64,000 nucleotides of DNA from an uncultured SAR324 cluster bacterium (GCA_902513935.1 CABXOR010000001.1:18306-82305); one strand, 5' to 3'; shown: positions 8,202 through 17,632, counted from the first letter of the stretch. Program-made: numbers and translations. Notes: a model not told the origin generated them from the sequence alone.

Positions 8202-9296
8202 TCAATTCTCAAAGAAAAACTTTCCGCTCCGAGCAGCTTTTACCTGCCACTCCTCTTCCTCTTCTTTCCACCAAACGGTTTGCTCCAGTGCTGATAATTG
8301 AGTTTTAACTTTTGCTGAGTTGAGCAATTTGAGTGGATTATCGGCTGCCCAGCTTATGGCTTCTTTCAAAGGCATGTCATACCAGTTAATTACGTTTCGC
8401 ACACACTGATCGAGCGTTACAGCAGAACCTACTGGTCTAGATGTTTGTGGGTCTAAAATGACGGGTTCCGTTTCAAGCTGCAATTCAGAATTTCCTAACT
8501 TGTAACGTCCTTGAGGCGCCGCTGCTCCGGCTGTAGCGTCTGTTACCAGAATCACTCGTTCAGTACATTTTGCTCTTAGATAGGCTTTCAACACATCCGG
8601 AGAAAGATGATAGCCGTCCGCGATAAAACTTGCGCTTAGTCTGTCCTCACTCAATTGTGCTATGATCGGATTATTGTTTTTGTGCAGTTCTTGACAGGTG
8701 CCGTTTCCCAGGTGTGTTGAAAGTCTTGCACCTGCATCTACAGCTTGTTGGGTGGTTTCATTGTCAGCAGCTGTGTGTCCTAAGGAAACAATGATTTGAT
8801 CCTGAACTAATTTTTCAATGAAAGCTATAGCACCTTCAACTTCAGGAGCCAACGTCACCAGCCGGATATTACCTCCAGCAGCTTGTTGTAGACGCAAAAA
8901 CATTTCCGGATCAGCCGCACACATAGCCTCAACCGGGTGACAACCTGAATATCCGGGAAGTTTTGATAGAAAGGGCCCTTCCAGATGATAGCCGGCTACC
9001 ATGGTTTTTGCTAATCGAGAGGATTTTCTTGCTTTTTCCAAAGCCGAAAAGCATGTATGCAAATGTGCCTCAGATCCAGTAATGATTGTGGGCAGACAGG
9101 CCGTCACACCCGTTGCCAGCATTGCTTCAAGAGACAGTTGAAGAGAATCTGAAGTTAGACCTGGTGAGTTAAAATCCACCCCTGCAAAACCATTTACCTG
9201 TAAATCTACCAGTCCTGGAGTTTTCACCCATTTGTTTGCTTTACTTTTAAACGTAGAGGCAGTTAAGTCTGCAGTAGGTAATTCGATAAACGCCAT
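8202..9296 (-). CDS. nagA: N-acetylglucosamine-6-phosphate deacetylase
   Basis: 364-residue amidohydrolase-superfamily enzyme that hydrolyses GlcNAc-6-phosphate to glucosamine-6-phosphate and acetate. The P-G-L-V-D-L-Q-V-N-G-F-A-G segment is diagnostic. Metal and catalytic residues are all present: Glu106 in H-L-E-G-P-F, His174 in L-G-H-T, His195 in T-H-L-G-N-G, and catalytic Asp253 in V-T-D-A-T. The N-terminal strand region is some 15-20 residues shorter than in many NagA proteins, which may be natural or reflect a start further upstream. It lies downstream of nagB, divergent from the hexosaminidase/ABC genes, and supplies the NagB substrate. Confidence 0.95.
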   Translation of the reverse strand: MAFIELPTADLTASTFKSKANKWVKTPGLVDLQVNGFAGVDFNSPGLTSDSLQLSLEAMLATGVTACLPTIITGSEAHLHTCFSALEKARKSSRLAKTMVAGYHLEGPFLSKLPGYSGCHPVEAMCAADPEMFLRLQQAAGGNIRLVTLAPEVEGAIAFIEKLVQDQIIVSLGHTAADNETTQQAVDAGARLSTHLGNGTCQELHKNNNPIIAQLSEDRLSASFIADGYHLSPDVLKAYLRAKCTERVILVTDATAGAAAPQGRYKLGNSELQLETEPVILDPQTSRPVGSAVTLDQCVRNVINWYDMPLKEAISWAADNPLKLLNSAKVKTQLSALEQTVWWKEEEEEWQVKAARSGKFFFEN

Positions 9297-9368
9297 GTAT
9301 TTCTTTTGCCTTAGTTAAAAACCCACAAATAATCATCCTAAACAGCGATAGTCCCGGGTCTTTGTACC

Positions 9369-9379
9369 GGGGGGGGGGG
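9369..9379. repeat. Run of 11 G (C on the coding strand) between nagB and nagA
   Basis: An uninterrupted tract of 11 G residues in the 131-base spacer between nagB and nagA. On the transcribed minus strand it is poly-C, 73 bases upstream of the nagA start. Runs this long slip during replication and are also prone to sequencing length error. It lies outside both reading frames, so any effect would be on spacing, mRNA folding or termination. Confidence 0.85.
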
Positions 9380-9427
9380 AGGTAAAGAATTATGTGAGGG
9401 TTAGTATATTGTTGTATGCTTGTTTTA

Positions 9428-10210
9428 TTAGTAACGTTGCCAGTCAAGTTTGTTTTTTTCAATCCACTTGTAATGATCTTTTAATGTCAATAAATAGGCG
9501 GACTCTTCGTCAAGAACTATAGTTACACGTGGATGCATCTGTAGAATTGAGGCTGGACAACTGGCAGAAATTGGGCCCTCAATCATCTTCCGGATCGCAT
9601 CTGCCTTCTTTGCACCATTGGCCAGCAACAGGCAATGACGGGATTCCATGATGGTGGCAATGCCCATCGTCACCACATGTCGCGGAACTTCCTCCAGTTT
9701 GTCAAAGTAGATTGAATTATCCTGTATGGTTTGCTCACTGAGAATTTTTACCCACGTGCGTGAGGCAAAAGAGCCGGTTGGTTCGTTAAAACCGATATGG
9801 CCGTTGGCACCTATACCGAGTACCTGCAGATCAATTCCGCCTGCGTTTTTGATTTGCTGTTCATATTTGCGGCAGGCCTCCCGCAGGTCTTTTGCGTTAC
9901 CATCCGGAAGGTGTACCCGCTCGCGGTTAATATCCAGATGATCGAATAAATTGATCATCATGTAATAATAATAGGAGCGTTTATCTTCACGGGGCAATCC
10001 TGCATATTCATCTAAATTGAAAGTTGTACATTTTTGAAAACTTAATTCTCCGGACTTATTCATCCGGATTAATTCATGATACATTCGGAGCGGTGTTCCT
10101 CCGGTAGCCAGACCCAAAACAGAATTTTCTTTTGAATTAATAATTTTTTTGACAACACTTGCGGCCACCTCAGCAGCCGCTTCCAGGGAATCACGAATAA
10201 GTATTTCCAT
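9428..10210 (-). CDS. nagB: Glucosamine-6-phosphate deaminase
   Basis: 260-residue NagB/SugarP_isomerase-family enzyme that converts glucosamine-6-phosphate to fructose-6-phosphate and ammonia. The substrate loop A-T-G-G-T-P (residues 35-40), catalytic Asp67 in N-L-D-E-Y, and the G-I-G-x-N-G-H-I-G-F-N-E-P motif with His138 and Glu143 are all present, and the length is normal. It begins divergently from the GH20 gene across a 230-base promoter region and is followed by nagA. It channels GlcNAc taken up by the neighbouring ABC system into glycolysis. Confidence 0.96.
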   Translation of the reverse strand: MEILIRDSLEAAAEVAASVVKKIINSKENSVLGLATGGTPLRMYHELIRMNKSGELSFQKCTTFNLDEYAGLPREDKRSYYYYMMINLFDHLDINRERVHLPDGNAKDLREACRKYEQQIKNAGGIDLQVLGIGANGHIGFNEPTGSFASRTWVKILSEQTIQDNSIYFDKLEEVPRHVVTMGIATIMESRHCLLLANGAKKADAIRKMIEGPISASCPASILQMHPRVTIVLDEESAYLLTLKDHYKWIEKNKLDWQRY

Positions 10211-10243
10211 AAAAAATTTCAGTAGGGAAATATGTTGTTGTCA

Positions 10244-10263
10244 TTTACTTTGTAAACATTTAC
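10244..10263. promoter_or_regulatory. Overlapping inverted repeats in the nagB/GH20 divergent promoter
   Basis: In the 230-base divergent spacer, TTTAC-N3-GTAAA (10244-10256) overlaps GTAAA-CA-TTTAC (10252-10263), giving three alternating half sites. Such symmetric AT-rich half sites fit a dimeric repressor of GntR or LacI type controlling both directions. No regulator gene is present in the window. Symmetry is seen; binding is inferred. Confidence 0.4.
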
Positions 10264-10440
10264 GTTTGGTATAGTAGTTAAATTAACTTTAACAGATTTA
10301 TTCTGCTCAGAATGCAGGACTTTAAAGGATTAATTTGATTTTGTCCAGACATATTTTAGATTCATGATTACTATTAAACAGTATTTTGTTCTAAAAATGT
10401 ATTTGATGTTCAGGACAAAAATAAATCAGAGAAAGATGAG

Positions 10441-12330
10441 ATGAGACTTATTACAGAGACAGATGGGGATGGAGTGATTTTAGCTAGATTTTGCTATAGC
10501 GGCAGTGATGAGATCAATGGATTCAAAATTTGCTTTAGCCTGCTTTCAAAATGTTCGGTTGTTTCAGGATGTAAGTTGATGCATCAATTTGGTGGATATG
10601 CGGAACTGGCTCCAGATTATACAAGAAGCCTGATGAATGGTGATGAATGGAACTTTTCCTTTAAATATGAATTTGAACGACATGCGCCTGTAAATGTTTC
10701 CTGGGGGCCAATGGGCACTTTTCTGAAATTAAAAGATGGTCAGACTGTAGAAGTTTTAAATGAAAAGTTGAAATTCCTCAACGGTACAACTAAGAAAAGG
10801 AAGAAGCTTTCCGCAGAAGAACCTCCACTCCGCTTAATACCTCATCCTCTTTCGTGGGAACAAGAAGCTGAAACATGCGATTTGTCTGAAGGTTTCAAAA
10901 TTTCCGGATTCTCCTCTGAAACCCAGAAAAAGGTCGTTAGTTCTTTTAAATCACTAATTGAGCGATGTGATTTAAAAGGAATTCTCAGTAATCAAGGTGT
11001 TAAGGTCTGTTTTGAGAAAGATAAGCAAAATTTCGGGGAAGAAGGTTATGAAATGCTAATCAAGCCAGATAAAGTGAAGATCCATGCCTCTCAGTACACT
11101 GGATATTTTTACGGTCTCATCAGCCTGCTGCAGTTGCTTAAAACCTACAATTCCTTGATTCCATGTGGGCAAATTAAGGATCTCCCTCAATTTAGCTGGA
11201 GAGGACAGCATCTGGACTGTGCCAGACATTTTTATAAGGTGGACAGTGTCCTTAGATTACTTGATCTGATGGCTTTTTTGAAACTGAACCGATTTCACTG
11301 GCACATGATTGATGATGAGTCTTTCCGACTTGAACTTACAAGTTTTCCGGAATTAGCCGATAAAACCGGAATGCGTGGAAATGGCTGCGTAATTCCCGCA
11401 GTGTTTGGTGGAGGAATGGGTCCTACAGGTGGAACATACTCTGCGGATGATGTGAGGAGGATTATCGATCATGCTGCCAGCCTTGGTATATCAGTTATGC
11501 CGGAAGTAGAAATTCCGGCTCATGCAAAGGCGCTGCTGAAAGTTATTCCGGAGTTGAGAGATCAGAAAGATAAAAGCTATGAAGAATCGGTTCAGGGATA
11601 TGTTGAAAATACGATCAATCCGGCAATGCCGGCAACTTGGGAATTACTGAATAAGGTGATTCCGGAAATAATAAGCATGTTTCCATTTGGAGTAATTCAC
11701 CTTGGATGTGATGAATTACCACAAAAAATGTGGCAAAAATCACCTGCCATAAATAAGTTGAAAGAGCAGGAAGGTTTGGAGTCAACGGAAGATGTTCAGG
11801 AATGGACCATGCAACGTGCGGCAGGAATTGTTATTGAAGCGGGAGGACGCCCTGCTGGCTGGGAACAGGCCGGGCTAGGTAAAAATGGCGGAATTGGACA
11901 AGGGACGCTGCTCTTTTCATGGAGTGGTAAAGAACCAGGACTGAAAGCTGCCCGGGCAGGTTATGATGTTGTCATGTGTCCTGCACAACACATTTATTTT
12001 GATATGGCACATACTTCTGAGCCGCATGAAGTTGGTGTGATGTGGGCTGCTTTTGTTTCAATGGCGGACGCATTGGAATGGGACCCAGTTCCAGTTAATG
12101 AACCTGAACTTGAACAGAGGATTATTGGAGTTCAAGGTGAACTCTGGTCAGAAACCATAATTAAAGACAGTGATATGGAAGCAATGCTTGCTCCAAGAAT
12201 ACTTGCACTTTCTGAAGTAGCATGGTCTACTCCAGGGAGAAAAAGAAAGTTGAGTGAATTTTTGGGTGCAGTAGGACACTTCCAAAGTATATTTGACCAA
12301 CTGGACTGGCAAAGTCACAAACCGGATTGA
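10441..12330 (+). CDS. Glycoside hydrolase family 20 beta-N-acetylhexosaminidase
   Basis: 629-residue GH20 enzyme releasing terminal GlcNAc or GalNAc by substrate-assisted catalysis. Residues 1-130 form a beta-rich N-terminal domain, 131-245 a GH20b-like domain beginning R-L-I-P-H-P, and 250-620 the TIM-barrel catalytic domain (W-R-G-Q-H-L-D-C-A-R-H-F, H-W-H-M-I-D-D-E-S-F-R). The catalytic Asp-Glu pair is Asp424-Glu425 in H-L-G-C-D-E; the usual G-G-D-E is G-C-D-E. No signal peptide is visible, so it probably works in the cytoplasm on imported oligosaccharides such as chitobiose or glycan fragments. It opens an ABC-transporter operon divergent from nagBA. Confidence 0.93.
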   Translation: MRLITETDGDGVILARFCYSGSDEINGFKICFSLLSKCSVVSGCKLMHQFGGYAELAPDYTRSLMNGDEWNFSFKYEFERHAPVNVSWGPMGTFLKLKDGQTVEVLNEKLKFLNGTTKKRKKLSAEEPPLRLIPHPLSWEQEAETCDLSEGFKISGFSSETQKKVVSSFKSLIERCDLKGILSNQGVKVCFEKDKQNFGEEGYEMLIKPDKVKIHASQYTGYFYGLISLLQLLKTYNSLIPCGQIKDLPQFSWRGQHLDCARHFYKVDSVLRLLDLMAFLKLNRFHWHMIDDESFRLELTSFPELADKTGMRGNGCVIPAVFGGGMGPTGGTYSADDVRRIIDHAASLGISVMPEVEIPAHAKALLKVIPELRDQKDKSYEESVQGYVENTINPAMPATWELLNKVIPEIISMFPFGVIHLGCDELPQKMWQKSPAINKLKEQEGLESTEDVQEWTMQRAAGIVIEAGGRPAGWEQAGLGKNGGIGQGTLLFSWSGKEPGLKAARAGYDVVMCPAQHIYFDMAHTSEPHEVGVMWAAFVSMADALEWDPVPVNEPELEQRIIGVQGELWSETIIKDSDMEAMLAPRILALSEVAWSTPGRKRKLSEFLGAVGHFQSIFDQLDWQSHKPD

Positions 12331-12356
12331 AAGACATAAAAATTTTTTAAAGCAAA

Positions 12357-13280
12357 ATGAGTTCAAAGAACTTAGCTTATAATTCATTGTGGCAGAGGCT
12401 GGTGAGATCCCATGCTTTTTATGCCTGGCTGCTCATTGCGCCTGCTGCTCTTTTTCTGTTCACAATTGTTGGTTGGCCCCTTATTGAAACGGTACGACTC
12501 TCATTTACCAATGCAGGACTTGGCGGTGAAGAGTACATAGGCTTTTACAATTATGAAAAATTATTTAGTAACCGGAAATATCCAGGAATTGTAGGCAGGA
12601 CATTTTATTGGATGTTTCTTTCGGTCAGTCTGAAAATGATTTTGGGGACAATTGGTGCTCTCTTGATAAACGTAAAACTTAGAGGTCAGGCATCTTTTCG
12701 TGTCCTTGTAATGCCTCCTTGGGTGGTCCCGATGGCGATCGGCTGTATAGGTTGGCTCTGGGTATATAATGGTCACTTCGGTATCCTCGCCGGAGTATTG
12801 ATGCATTTGGGTATTCTGGATGGCCCCTTTGGATTCTTAGCATATAAAACCAGTGCGTTTTATTCTGCAGTCGTAACTGATGTATGGGTAGGTACGCCAA
12901 TGGTAACAGTTTTTTTCCTGGCTGCAATGCAGGGTGTTTCGCAAGATCTGTACGAAGCAGCTTATGTGGACGGCGCATCGAGATGGTATCGGTTTCGAAG
13001 AATTACTATTCCACAGATCATGCCTGTTATTTTATCGATGGCTATATTGTCTGCGATCTGGACTTTTAATTCCTTCGAAATAATCTGGATCCTGACTGAA
13101 GGAGGACCACGTGGAGCCACTACGACAATGATTATTGATACTTATAAAATGGCAATTGCAAATTACAAGTTTGGTTATGGTGCTACACGGGCATTGATGG
13201 TGGTCATATTTTTAGCTTTTTTTTCACTACTTTACCTTGTTTTATTGAACAAAGTAAATGAACGATTCAAAGTAAAATAA
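12357..13280 (+). CDS. Sugar ABC transporter permease (UgpA/MalF type)
   Basis: 307-residue inner-membrane permease with six predicted transmembrane helices and the ABC-permease EAA loop Y-E-A-A-Y-V-D-G-A-S near residue 200, which contacts the ATPase. It belongs to the CUT1 carbohydrate uptake family. It starts 26 bases after the GH20 gene and ends 2 bases before the second permease. With that protein, the binding protein at 14.3 kb and the ATPase at 15.6 kb, it forms a complete importer, probably for GlcNAc-containing oligosaccharides given nagAB, GH20 and the GlcNAc kinase nearby. Confidence 0.93.
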   Translation: MSSKNLAYNSLWQRLVRSHAFYAWLLIAPAALFLFTIVGWPLIETVRLSFTNAGLGGEEYIGFYNYEKLFSNRKYPGIVGRTFYWMFLSVSLKMILGTIGALLINVKLRGQASFRVLVMPPWVVPMAIGCIGWLWVYNGHFGILAGVLMHLGILDGPFGFLAYKTSAFYSAVVTDVWVGTPMVTVFFLAAMQGVSQDLYEAAYVDGASRWYRFRRITIPQIMPVILSMAILSAIWTFNSFEIIWILTEGGPRGATTTMIIDTYKMAIANYKFGYGATRALMVVIFLAFFSLLYLVLLNKVNERFKVK

Positions 13281-13282
13281 TT

Positions 13283-14122
13283 ATGGAGAGATTTACTTTT
13301 GTCCAGAAGTTTTTTCTTTATTTAGGAATAGCAGTTTTTTTGACATTCATACTGCTTCCGTTTTTTGAAATGTTCATGACTTCATTGAGGCCTTTGGAAC
13401 ATCTTTTTCGTTCTCCATATCAGTTCTGGTCTGATGACATGTCTTTTCAGGCATATTTGGATATATGGGATACTGTCCCCCTACTGGGGAGATATATTTC
13501 CAACAGTGTTTTCTTGGCATCTGTAACGACTTTTCTGTGTATGATGTTTGTCATTCCAGCGGCCTATTCTTTTGCACGATTCAAGTTTAAAGGAAGAACT
13601 ATCAGTCTGGGTTTATTTCTTGGAGTTAACATGTTTGCGGGAGCGGTGCTTCTGATTCCTCTATACAAATTGCTGCGCTCAATGGGTTTACTAAACACCT
13701 ATGCCGCAATGTTTGTTCCCGGAGCTGCATTTCTGGTTCCAACAGGAATTTGGCTGCTGAAAGCTTATCTTGAAAAAATTCCCATTGAGCTCGAGGAATC
13801 AGCATGGATTGATGGTGCATCCAGAATATATATTCTCATGAGGGTTGTTCTTCCCCTTTCGGTACCAGGCCTGATTGTGGTAGGAGTATACTCATTCATC
13901 GGCGCATATGCACAGCAATTCCTTTTTGCAATCACATTCAACCAAAAAAGAGAATACATGCCCTTACCTGCAGGAATCTTTGAATTCGTAGGTTATCAAA
14001 GCGTGATTTGGAATCAGTTGATGGCAGCAAGTATTGTGGGTATTATTCCGGTTTTACTAATTTTTCTTTTTTTGCAGAAATATCTTGTTGAAGGTTTGAC
14101 TAAAGGTGCAGTCAAAGGATGA
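13283..14122 (+). CDS. Sugar ABC transporter permease (UgpE/MalG type)
   Basis: 279-residue second CUT1 permease with six predicted helices and an EAA loop E-E-S-A-W-I-D-G-A-S. The C-terminal F-L-Q-K-Y-L-V-E-G-L-T-K-G-A-V-K-G is the classic MalG-family ending. It is separated from the first permease by two bases. It is followed by a roughly 210-base spacer containing a palindrome and its own AAAGGAGG-like sequence before the binding-protein gene, so the binding protein may have a separate promoter. Confidence 0.93.
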   Translation: MERFTFVQKFFLYLGIAVFLTFILLPFFEMFMTSLRPLEHLFRSPYQFWSDDMSFQAYLDIWDTVPLLGRYISNSVFLASVTTFLCMMFVIPAAYSFARFKFKGRTISLGLFLGVNMFAGAVLLIPLYKLLRSMGLLNTYAAMFVPGAAFLVPTGIWLLKAYLEKIPIELEESAWIDGASRIYILMRVVLPLSVPGLIVVGVYSFIGAYAQQFLFAITFNQKREYMPLPAGIFEFVGYQSVIWNQLMAASIVGIIPVLLIFLFLQKYLVEGLTKGAVKG

Positions 14123-14153
14123 ATCTTGTCTAGTCAGCGGGATTCATTGTTTA

Positions 14154-14165
14154 TCCGTTAACGGA
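14154..14165. promoter_or_regulatory. 12-bp perfect palindrome upstream of the sugar-binding protein gene
   Basis: TCCGTTAACGGA, perfectly symmetric with a CG-containing LacI-like form, lies 32 bases after the permease stop. Further downstream CGCGTTT (14241-14247) and AAACGCG (14286-14292) form a widely spaced inverted pair. The spacer may hold an internal promoter with operator sites for the binding-protein gene. Only symmetry supports this. Confidence 0.4.
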
Positions 14166-14338
14166 CTTTATAAGAAAGGAGGTGCAGAGAGAAATATTAA
14201 ATGTTTCATCTTTTTTAATGTTGAAATTTTTCTTTAATCACGCGTTTGGATTTGAAAGTTTGTTTATCAATATAGAAACAGGTTTAAACGCGAAATTCTA
14301 CAGGTCTATGACCTATCATTCTAACAATAAAGGTGAAG

Positions 14339-15562
14339 ATGAAGTTGAATAAAAAATTGCAGCGGTTTTCGCTGTTAAGTGCAGGTCTCTTCCTGTTGAC
14401 GGGTTTGTTCCAAATTCAGGCTCAGGAATTGAAATTTGTTATGTGCGGAGGAGAAGTCCGTGCGGCTGATCAAAAAGTGATCGATGCCTTTCAGGCCAGT
14501 AATTCTGGTGTAAAAGTAAATATGGAAGCCGTCCCCTGGGGAACTTGCCAGGACAAATCCATGACGCTTGCTGCAGCAGGTGATCCTGTAAGCTTGTCTT
14601 ACATGGGTTCAAGAACATTGAAACAGTTGGCTAAAAACGGCCTGATTGTTTCAGTAAACATTTCTGAGGCGGATCAGGCAAAATATCAGCCTGGTATCTT
14701 AGACACCGTCAGCTACAAAGGGAAATTTTGGGGATTCCCTCACGCTTTCTCGACGAAAGCTCTGTTTATTAATTGCGGTTTGATTGAGAAAGCCGGAATG
14801 CAGTGTGTGCAACCTCATACTTGGGAAGGTATGTATCAAATGGCTAAGACTGTTAAAGACAAACTCGGCATTGCCGGTGTTGGTTTGGCTGCCAAAGATT
14901 TTGATAATACTATGCACCAATTCCTGAACTACCTTTACAGCAACGGTGGACAGGTAATTGATTCGGCCACCAACAAAATCACGTTAAACAGTCCGGAAAC
15001 TGTTGAAACACTTTCATTTTATGGCAAGTTAGTCAGTGTTGCTCAGGAAGGGCCGACGGCATTTGAGAGATCACAATTAAAAGATCTCTTTAATGACGAA
15101 AAGATAGCCATGTACATCGATGGTCCTTGGGGAGGTGGTCAGCACAAAAAGACACTGAAAACCATTGCAGTCCCGATTCCTGCCGGACCCAGCGGCACCA
15201 ACGGAACTCTGCTAATTACAGATTCACTTGCTGTCTTTAAAGGAACTGGACACGAAGACGTAGCGATGGAACTCGCACGTGCCCTTTCTTCAGGAGATGC
15301 ACAGTATGACCTTGATTCCAGTTGGGGTTTGACGCCGATCATGAAGTATGAAGGTATGGTCGCTAACCCTTACTACGTCAATAGTTCGTATTGGAGCGTT
15401 TTCGTTGAACCGATCGGATCAGGTGGCCCTGAGCCCCTGTTCGTAGAATACAAATCTCTGCAAACTGTGATGAACAGTATGATTCAGGGAATTGTACTTG
15501 GTGAAGGTACTGCAAAAGATTTGGTTGCCACTGCCGCTGAAGAACTTGAGGAATTCAAGTAA
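14339..15562 (+). CDS. Sugar ABC transporter substrate-binding protein
   Basis: Family 1 extracellular solute-binding protein, 407 residues from the ATG at 14339. A GTG two codons earlier is possible, but AAAGGTGA sits at the right distance for the ATG. The signal peptide has K-L-N-K-K-L-Q-R then a hydrophobic core, with likely cleavage after I-Q-A. The mature protein has the family pattern A-A-G-D-P-V-S-L-S-Y near residue 80, K-G-K-F-W-G-F-P near 125 and I-D-G-P-W near 262. It binds the sugar for the flanking permeases; chitobiose or another GlcNAc glycoside is the likely ligand by context. Confidence 0.9.
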   Translation: MKLNKKLQRFSLLSAGLFLLTGLFQIQAQELKFVMCGGEVRAADQKVIDAFQASNSGVKVNMEAVPWGTCQDKSMTLAAAGDPVSLSYMGSRTLKQLAKNGLIVSVNISEADQAKYQPGILDTVSYKGKFWGFPHAFSTKALFINCGLIEKAGMQCVQPHTWEGMYQMAKTVKDKLGIAGVGLAAKDFDNTMHQFLNYLYSNGGQVIDSATNKITLNSPETVETLSFYGKLVSVAQEGPTAFERSQLKDLFNDEKIAMYIDGPWGGGQHKKTLKTIAVPIPAGPSGTNGTLLITDSLAVFKGTGHEDVAMELARALSSGDAQYDLDSSWGLTPIMKYEGMVANPYYVNSSYWSVFVEPIGSGGPEPLFVEYKSLQTVMNSMIQGIVLGEGTAKDLVATAAEELEEFK

Positions 15563-15569
15563 AACTAAT

Positions 15570-15600
15570 AAAAGGCGGGCCAAAAGTCAGCTCGCCTTTT
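15570..15600 (+). terminator. Hairpin after the binding-protein gene
   Basis: Eleven-base inverted repeat with one G-T pair (15570-15580 with 15590-15600) and a nine-base loop, ending in TTTT, 8 bases after the stop of the binding-protein gene. It looks like a Rho-independent terminator or attenuator that raises binding-protein mRNA over the ATPase gene, which starts 43 bases downstream. Confidence 0.75.
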
Positions 15601-15642
15601 AAGTCCTATTTCACATCTATAACGGCGTAACAGTAAAATTTC

Positions 15643-16743
15643 ATGGCAACAGTTTCTCTAAAATCAATCAACAAGTTATTCGATACTACACAGGTTCTTT
15701 ATGATGTTAGTCTTGATATTGAAGATAAGGAATTTGTCGTTTTTGTCGGTCCTTCGGGATGTGGAAAAACAACTTTGTTGCGAATCATTGCCGGACTAGA
15801 AGAAGCGACAAGCGGAGAAATAGAGATTGACGGAATAGAGGTTTCAAAGGCTCATCCAATTGAGCGTGGTATTTCTATGGTTTTTCAATCTTACGCTCTC
15901 TATCCACATTTGAATGTTTATGAAAATATCGCTTTTCCGCTTCGTGTTGCCAAACTTCACAAAACTAAAATTGAAAAAATGGTGCAACGCGCCGCAGAGA
16001 CTTTGCAATTGACGGATCGATTGCAATACAAACCAGGACAATTATCCGGAGGTCAGCGACAGCGTGTTGCGATTGGTCGCTCAATTGTCCGGAATCCAAA
16101 GGTCTTTCTTTTTGATGAACCTCTTTCCAATCTTGATGCGGCATTGCGCGGTGATATGCGGGTTGAATTGTCCAAACTTCACAAAAATTTGGACACAACC
16201 ATGATTTATGTGACGCACGATCAAGTGGAGGCCATGACCATGGCAGACCGGATTGTTGTTATTTCTGAAGGAAAATTAGAACAATTCGGAACACCGATGG
16301 AATTGTATCATCGGCCAGAAAGCAAATTTGTCGCCGGATTCATTGGACACCCCAAAATGAATTTTTTGTCAGTACCCCACCTTTCTAGAAATTCAAGCGG
16401 AGTTACTGTTGAGTTGCCGGAAATCGGGGAGCAATTACTTCCGGTTGATGCAATTGACATGAATGATGGTGAAAATCTTGAAGTGGGTATCAGACCTGAA
16501 GATTTGATGTTGTCAACAATCGAAACTGGTTTGCCTATGAAAGTTGAAGTTTTGGAACGTTTGGGAGGCAGCACTTTGGTTTATGGAAGTGTCCAAGGAA
16601 ATCAAAATTTTTGTGCATTACTTCCGGGAGATACCGTAGTTCGCGAAGAAGAAATCATTAAGTTAGCAGTAAATCCTGCCAACGTCCATGTCTTTGACTC
16701 CAAAGGAACAGCCATGAAACGACGCGAAGCCCCGATTGTCTGA
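15643..16743 (+). CDS. Sugar ABC transporter ATP-binding protein (UgpC/MsmX/MalK type)
   Basis: 366-residue ATPase of a CUT1 importer. It has Walker A G-P-S-G-C-G-K-T-T (about residues 37-45), signature L-S-G-G-Q-R-Q-R, Walker B V-F-L-F-D-E-P-L-S-N-L-D and the T-H-D-Q-V-E-A-M H-loop. Its C-terminal region from about residue 235 is an OB-fold/TOBE domain typical of MalK-like proteins. ATPases of this type often energise several importers, so it might also serve the ATPase-less system at 32-35 kb. It lies within the GlcNAc utilisation run. Confidence 0.95.
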   Translation: MATVSLKSINKLFDTTQVLYDVSLDIEDKEFVVFVGPSGCGKTTLLRIIAGLEEATSGEIEIDGIEVSKAHPIERGISMVFQSYALYPHLNVYENIAFPLRVAKLHKTKIEKMVQRAAETLQLTDRLQYKPGQLSGGQRQRVAIGRSIVRNPKVFLFDEPLSNLDAALRGDMRVELSKLHKNLDTTMIYVTHDQVEAMTMADRIVVISEGKLEQFGTPMELYHRPESKFVAGFIGHPKMNFLSVPHLSRNSSGVTVELPEIGEQLLPVDAIDMNDGENLEVGIRPEDLMLSTIETGLPMKVEVLERLGGSTLVYGSVQGNQNFCALLPGDTVVREEEIIKLAVNPANVHVFDSKGTAMKRREAPIV

Positions 16744-16765
16744 ATAAATCAAATTTCAAAATTAA

Positions 16766-17605
16766 ATGAAAATCAGTGCAAATTATTGGATTTTTGAAGG
16801 CGGTCTCGATGGAACTTTGCCAATAGCTGATGCCATGAAACAAGCCGCTCAATTGGGTTTTGACGGCATTGAATTGTGCATAGCGAGTCAAGGAGTTTTG
16901 ACTCAGAAAACGACTCAAGTAGAATGCGAAACGTTTTGTGAAGAAGCACAAAAAAACGGCCTCGAAATTTCCGGTGTTGCCAGTGGAGAAAGTTGGGGGT
17001 GTTCACCAACATCCTACGATCCGGAGGTGCGACAATCCATCATCGACTTCACTAAAAAATCTCTTCAAATCACGAAATGGTTGGGAACGGACGCGTATTT
17101 ATTTGTTCCAGGTGCAGTTGATGTTTTCTTTTTGCCAGACGGAGAAGTGGTTCCGTATGATGTCTGTTATCAAAGAGCGACGGACTCTATTTTTCAAATT
17201 GCACCGACTGCTGAAAAACTGGGGGTCTCCATTGCGGTGGAAAATGTTTGGAATAAATTTTTGTTGAGTCCATTGGAAATGCGGAGTTTCATCGATCAGT
17301 TTCATTCAAGAAATGTTGGTGCTTATTTTGATGTGGGCAATGTTTTATTGACGGGTTATCCGGAACAATGGATTCGCATTTTAGGCTCTCGTATCAAACG
17401 CATTCACATCAAAGATTTCAAACGTTCTATCGGAACCATTGACGGTTTTGTGGATTTACTTGAAGGCGATGTAGATTTTGAAGCGGTCAATAAAGCATTG
17501 GCTGAGATTGGTTATGACGGTTTTGTAACGGCAGAAATGTTGCCTTTTGTGCCTGGACGTCCGGAAAAAACAGCAAAGGCCATGAAACAAATTTTCAAAA
17601 ACTAA
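16766..17605 (+). CDS. Sugar phosphate isomerase/epimerase family protein (TIM barrel)
   Basis: 279-residue xylose-isomerase-like TIM barrel (AP-endonuclease-2 family). Metal-site carboxylates and histidines appear in order: A-V-E-N-V-W-N-K-F near residue 155, F-D-V-G-N near 190, R-I-H-I-K-D-F near 212 and T-A-E-M near 257. Enzymes of this fold isomerise or epimerise sugars, or act on keto-sugars made by the neighbouring Gfo/Idh/MocA dehydrogenase. It begins 22 bases after the ATPase gene. The exact reaction is unknown. Confidence 0.88.
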   Translation: MKISANYWIFEGGLDGTLPIADAMKQAAQLGFDGIELCIASQGVLTQKTTQVECETFCEEAQKNGLEISGVASGESWGCSPTSYDPEVRQSIIDFTKKSLQITKWLGTDAYLFVPGAVDVFFLPDGEVVPYDVCYQRATDSIFQIAPTAEKLGVSIAVENVWNKFLLSPLEMRSFIDQFHSRNVGAYFDVGNVLLTGYPEQWIRILGSRIKRIHIKDFKRSIGTIDGFVDLLEGDVDFEAVNKALAEIGYDGFVTAEMLPFVPGRPEKTAKAMKQIFKN

Positions 17606-17632
17606 AAACGGTTTCTGTAGGAAGAGAACAAA

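Noticed and set aside
14241..14292. CGCGTTT/AAACGCG inverted pair as an RNA hairpin
   Set aside because: The 38-base loop is long and the arms only seven bases; a widely spaced operator pair is possible but weakly supported.
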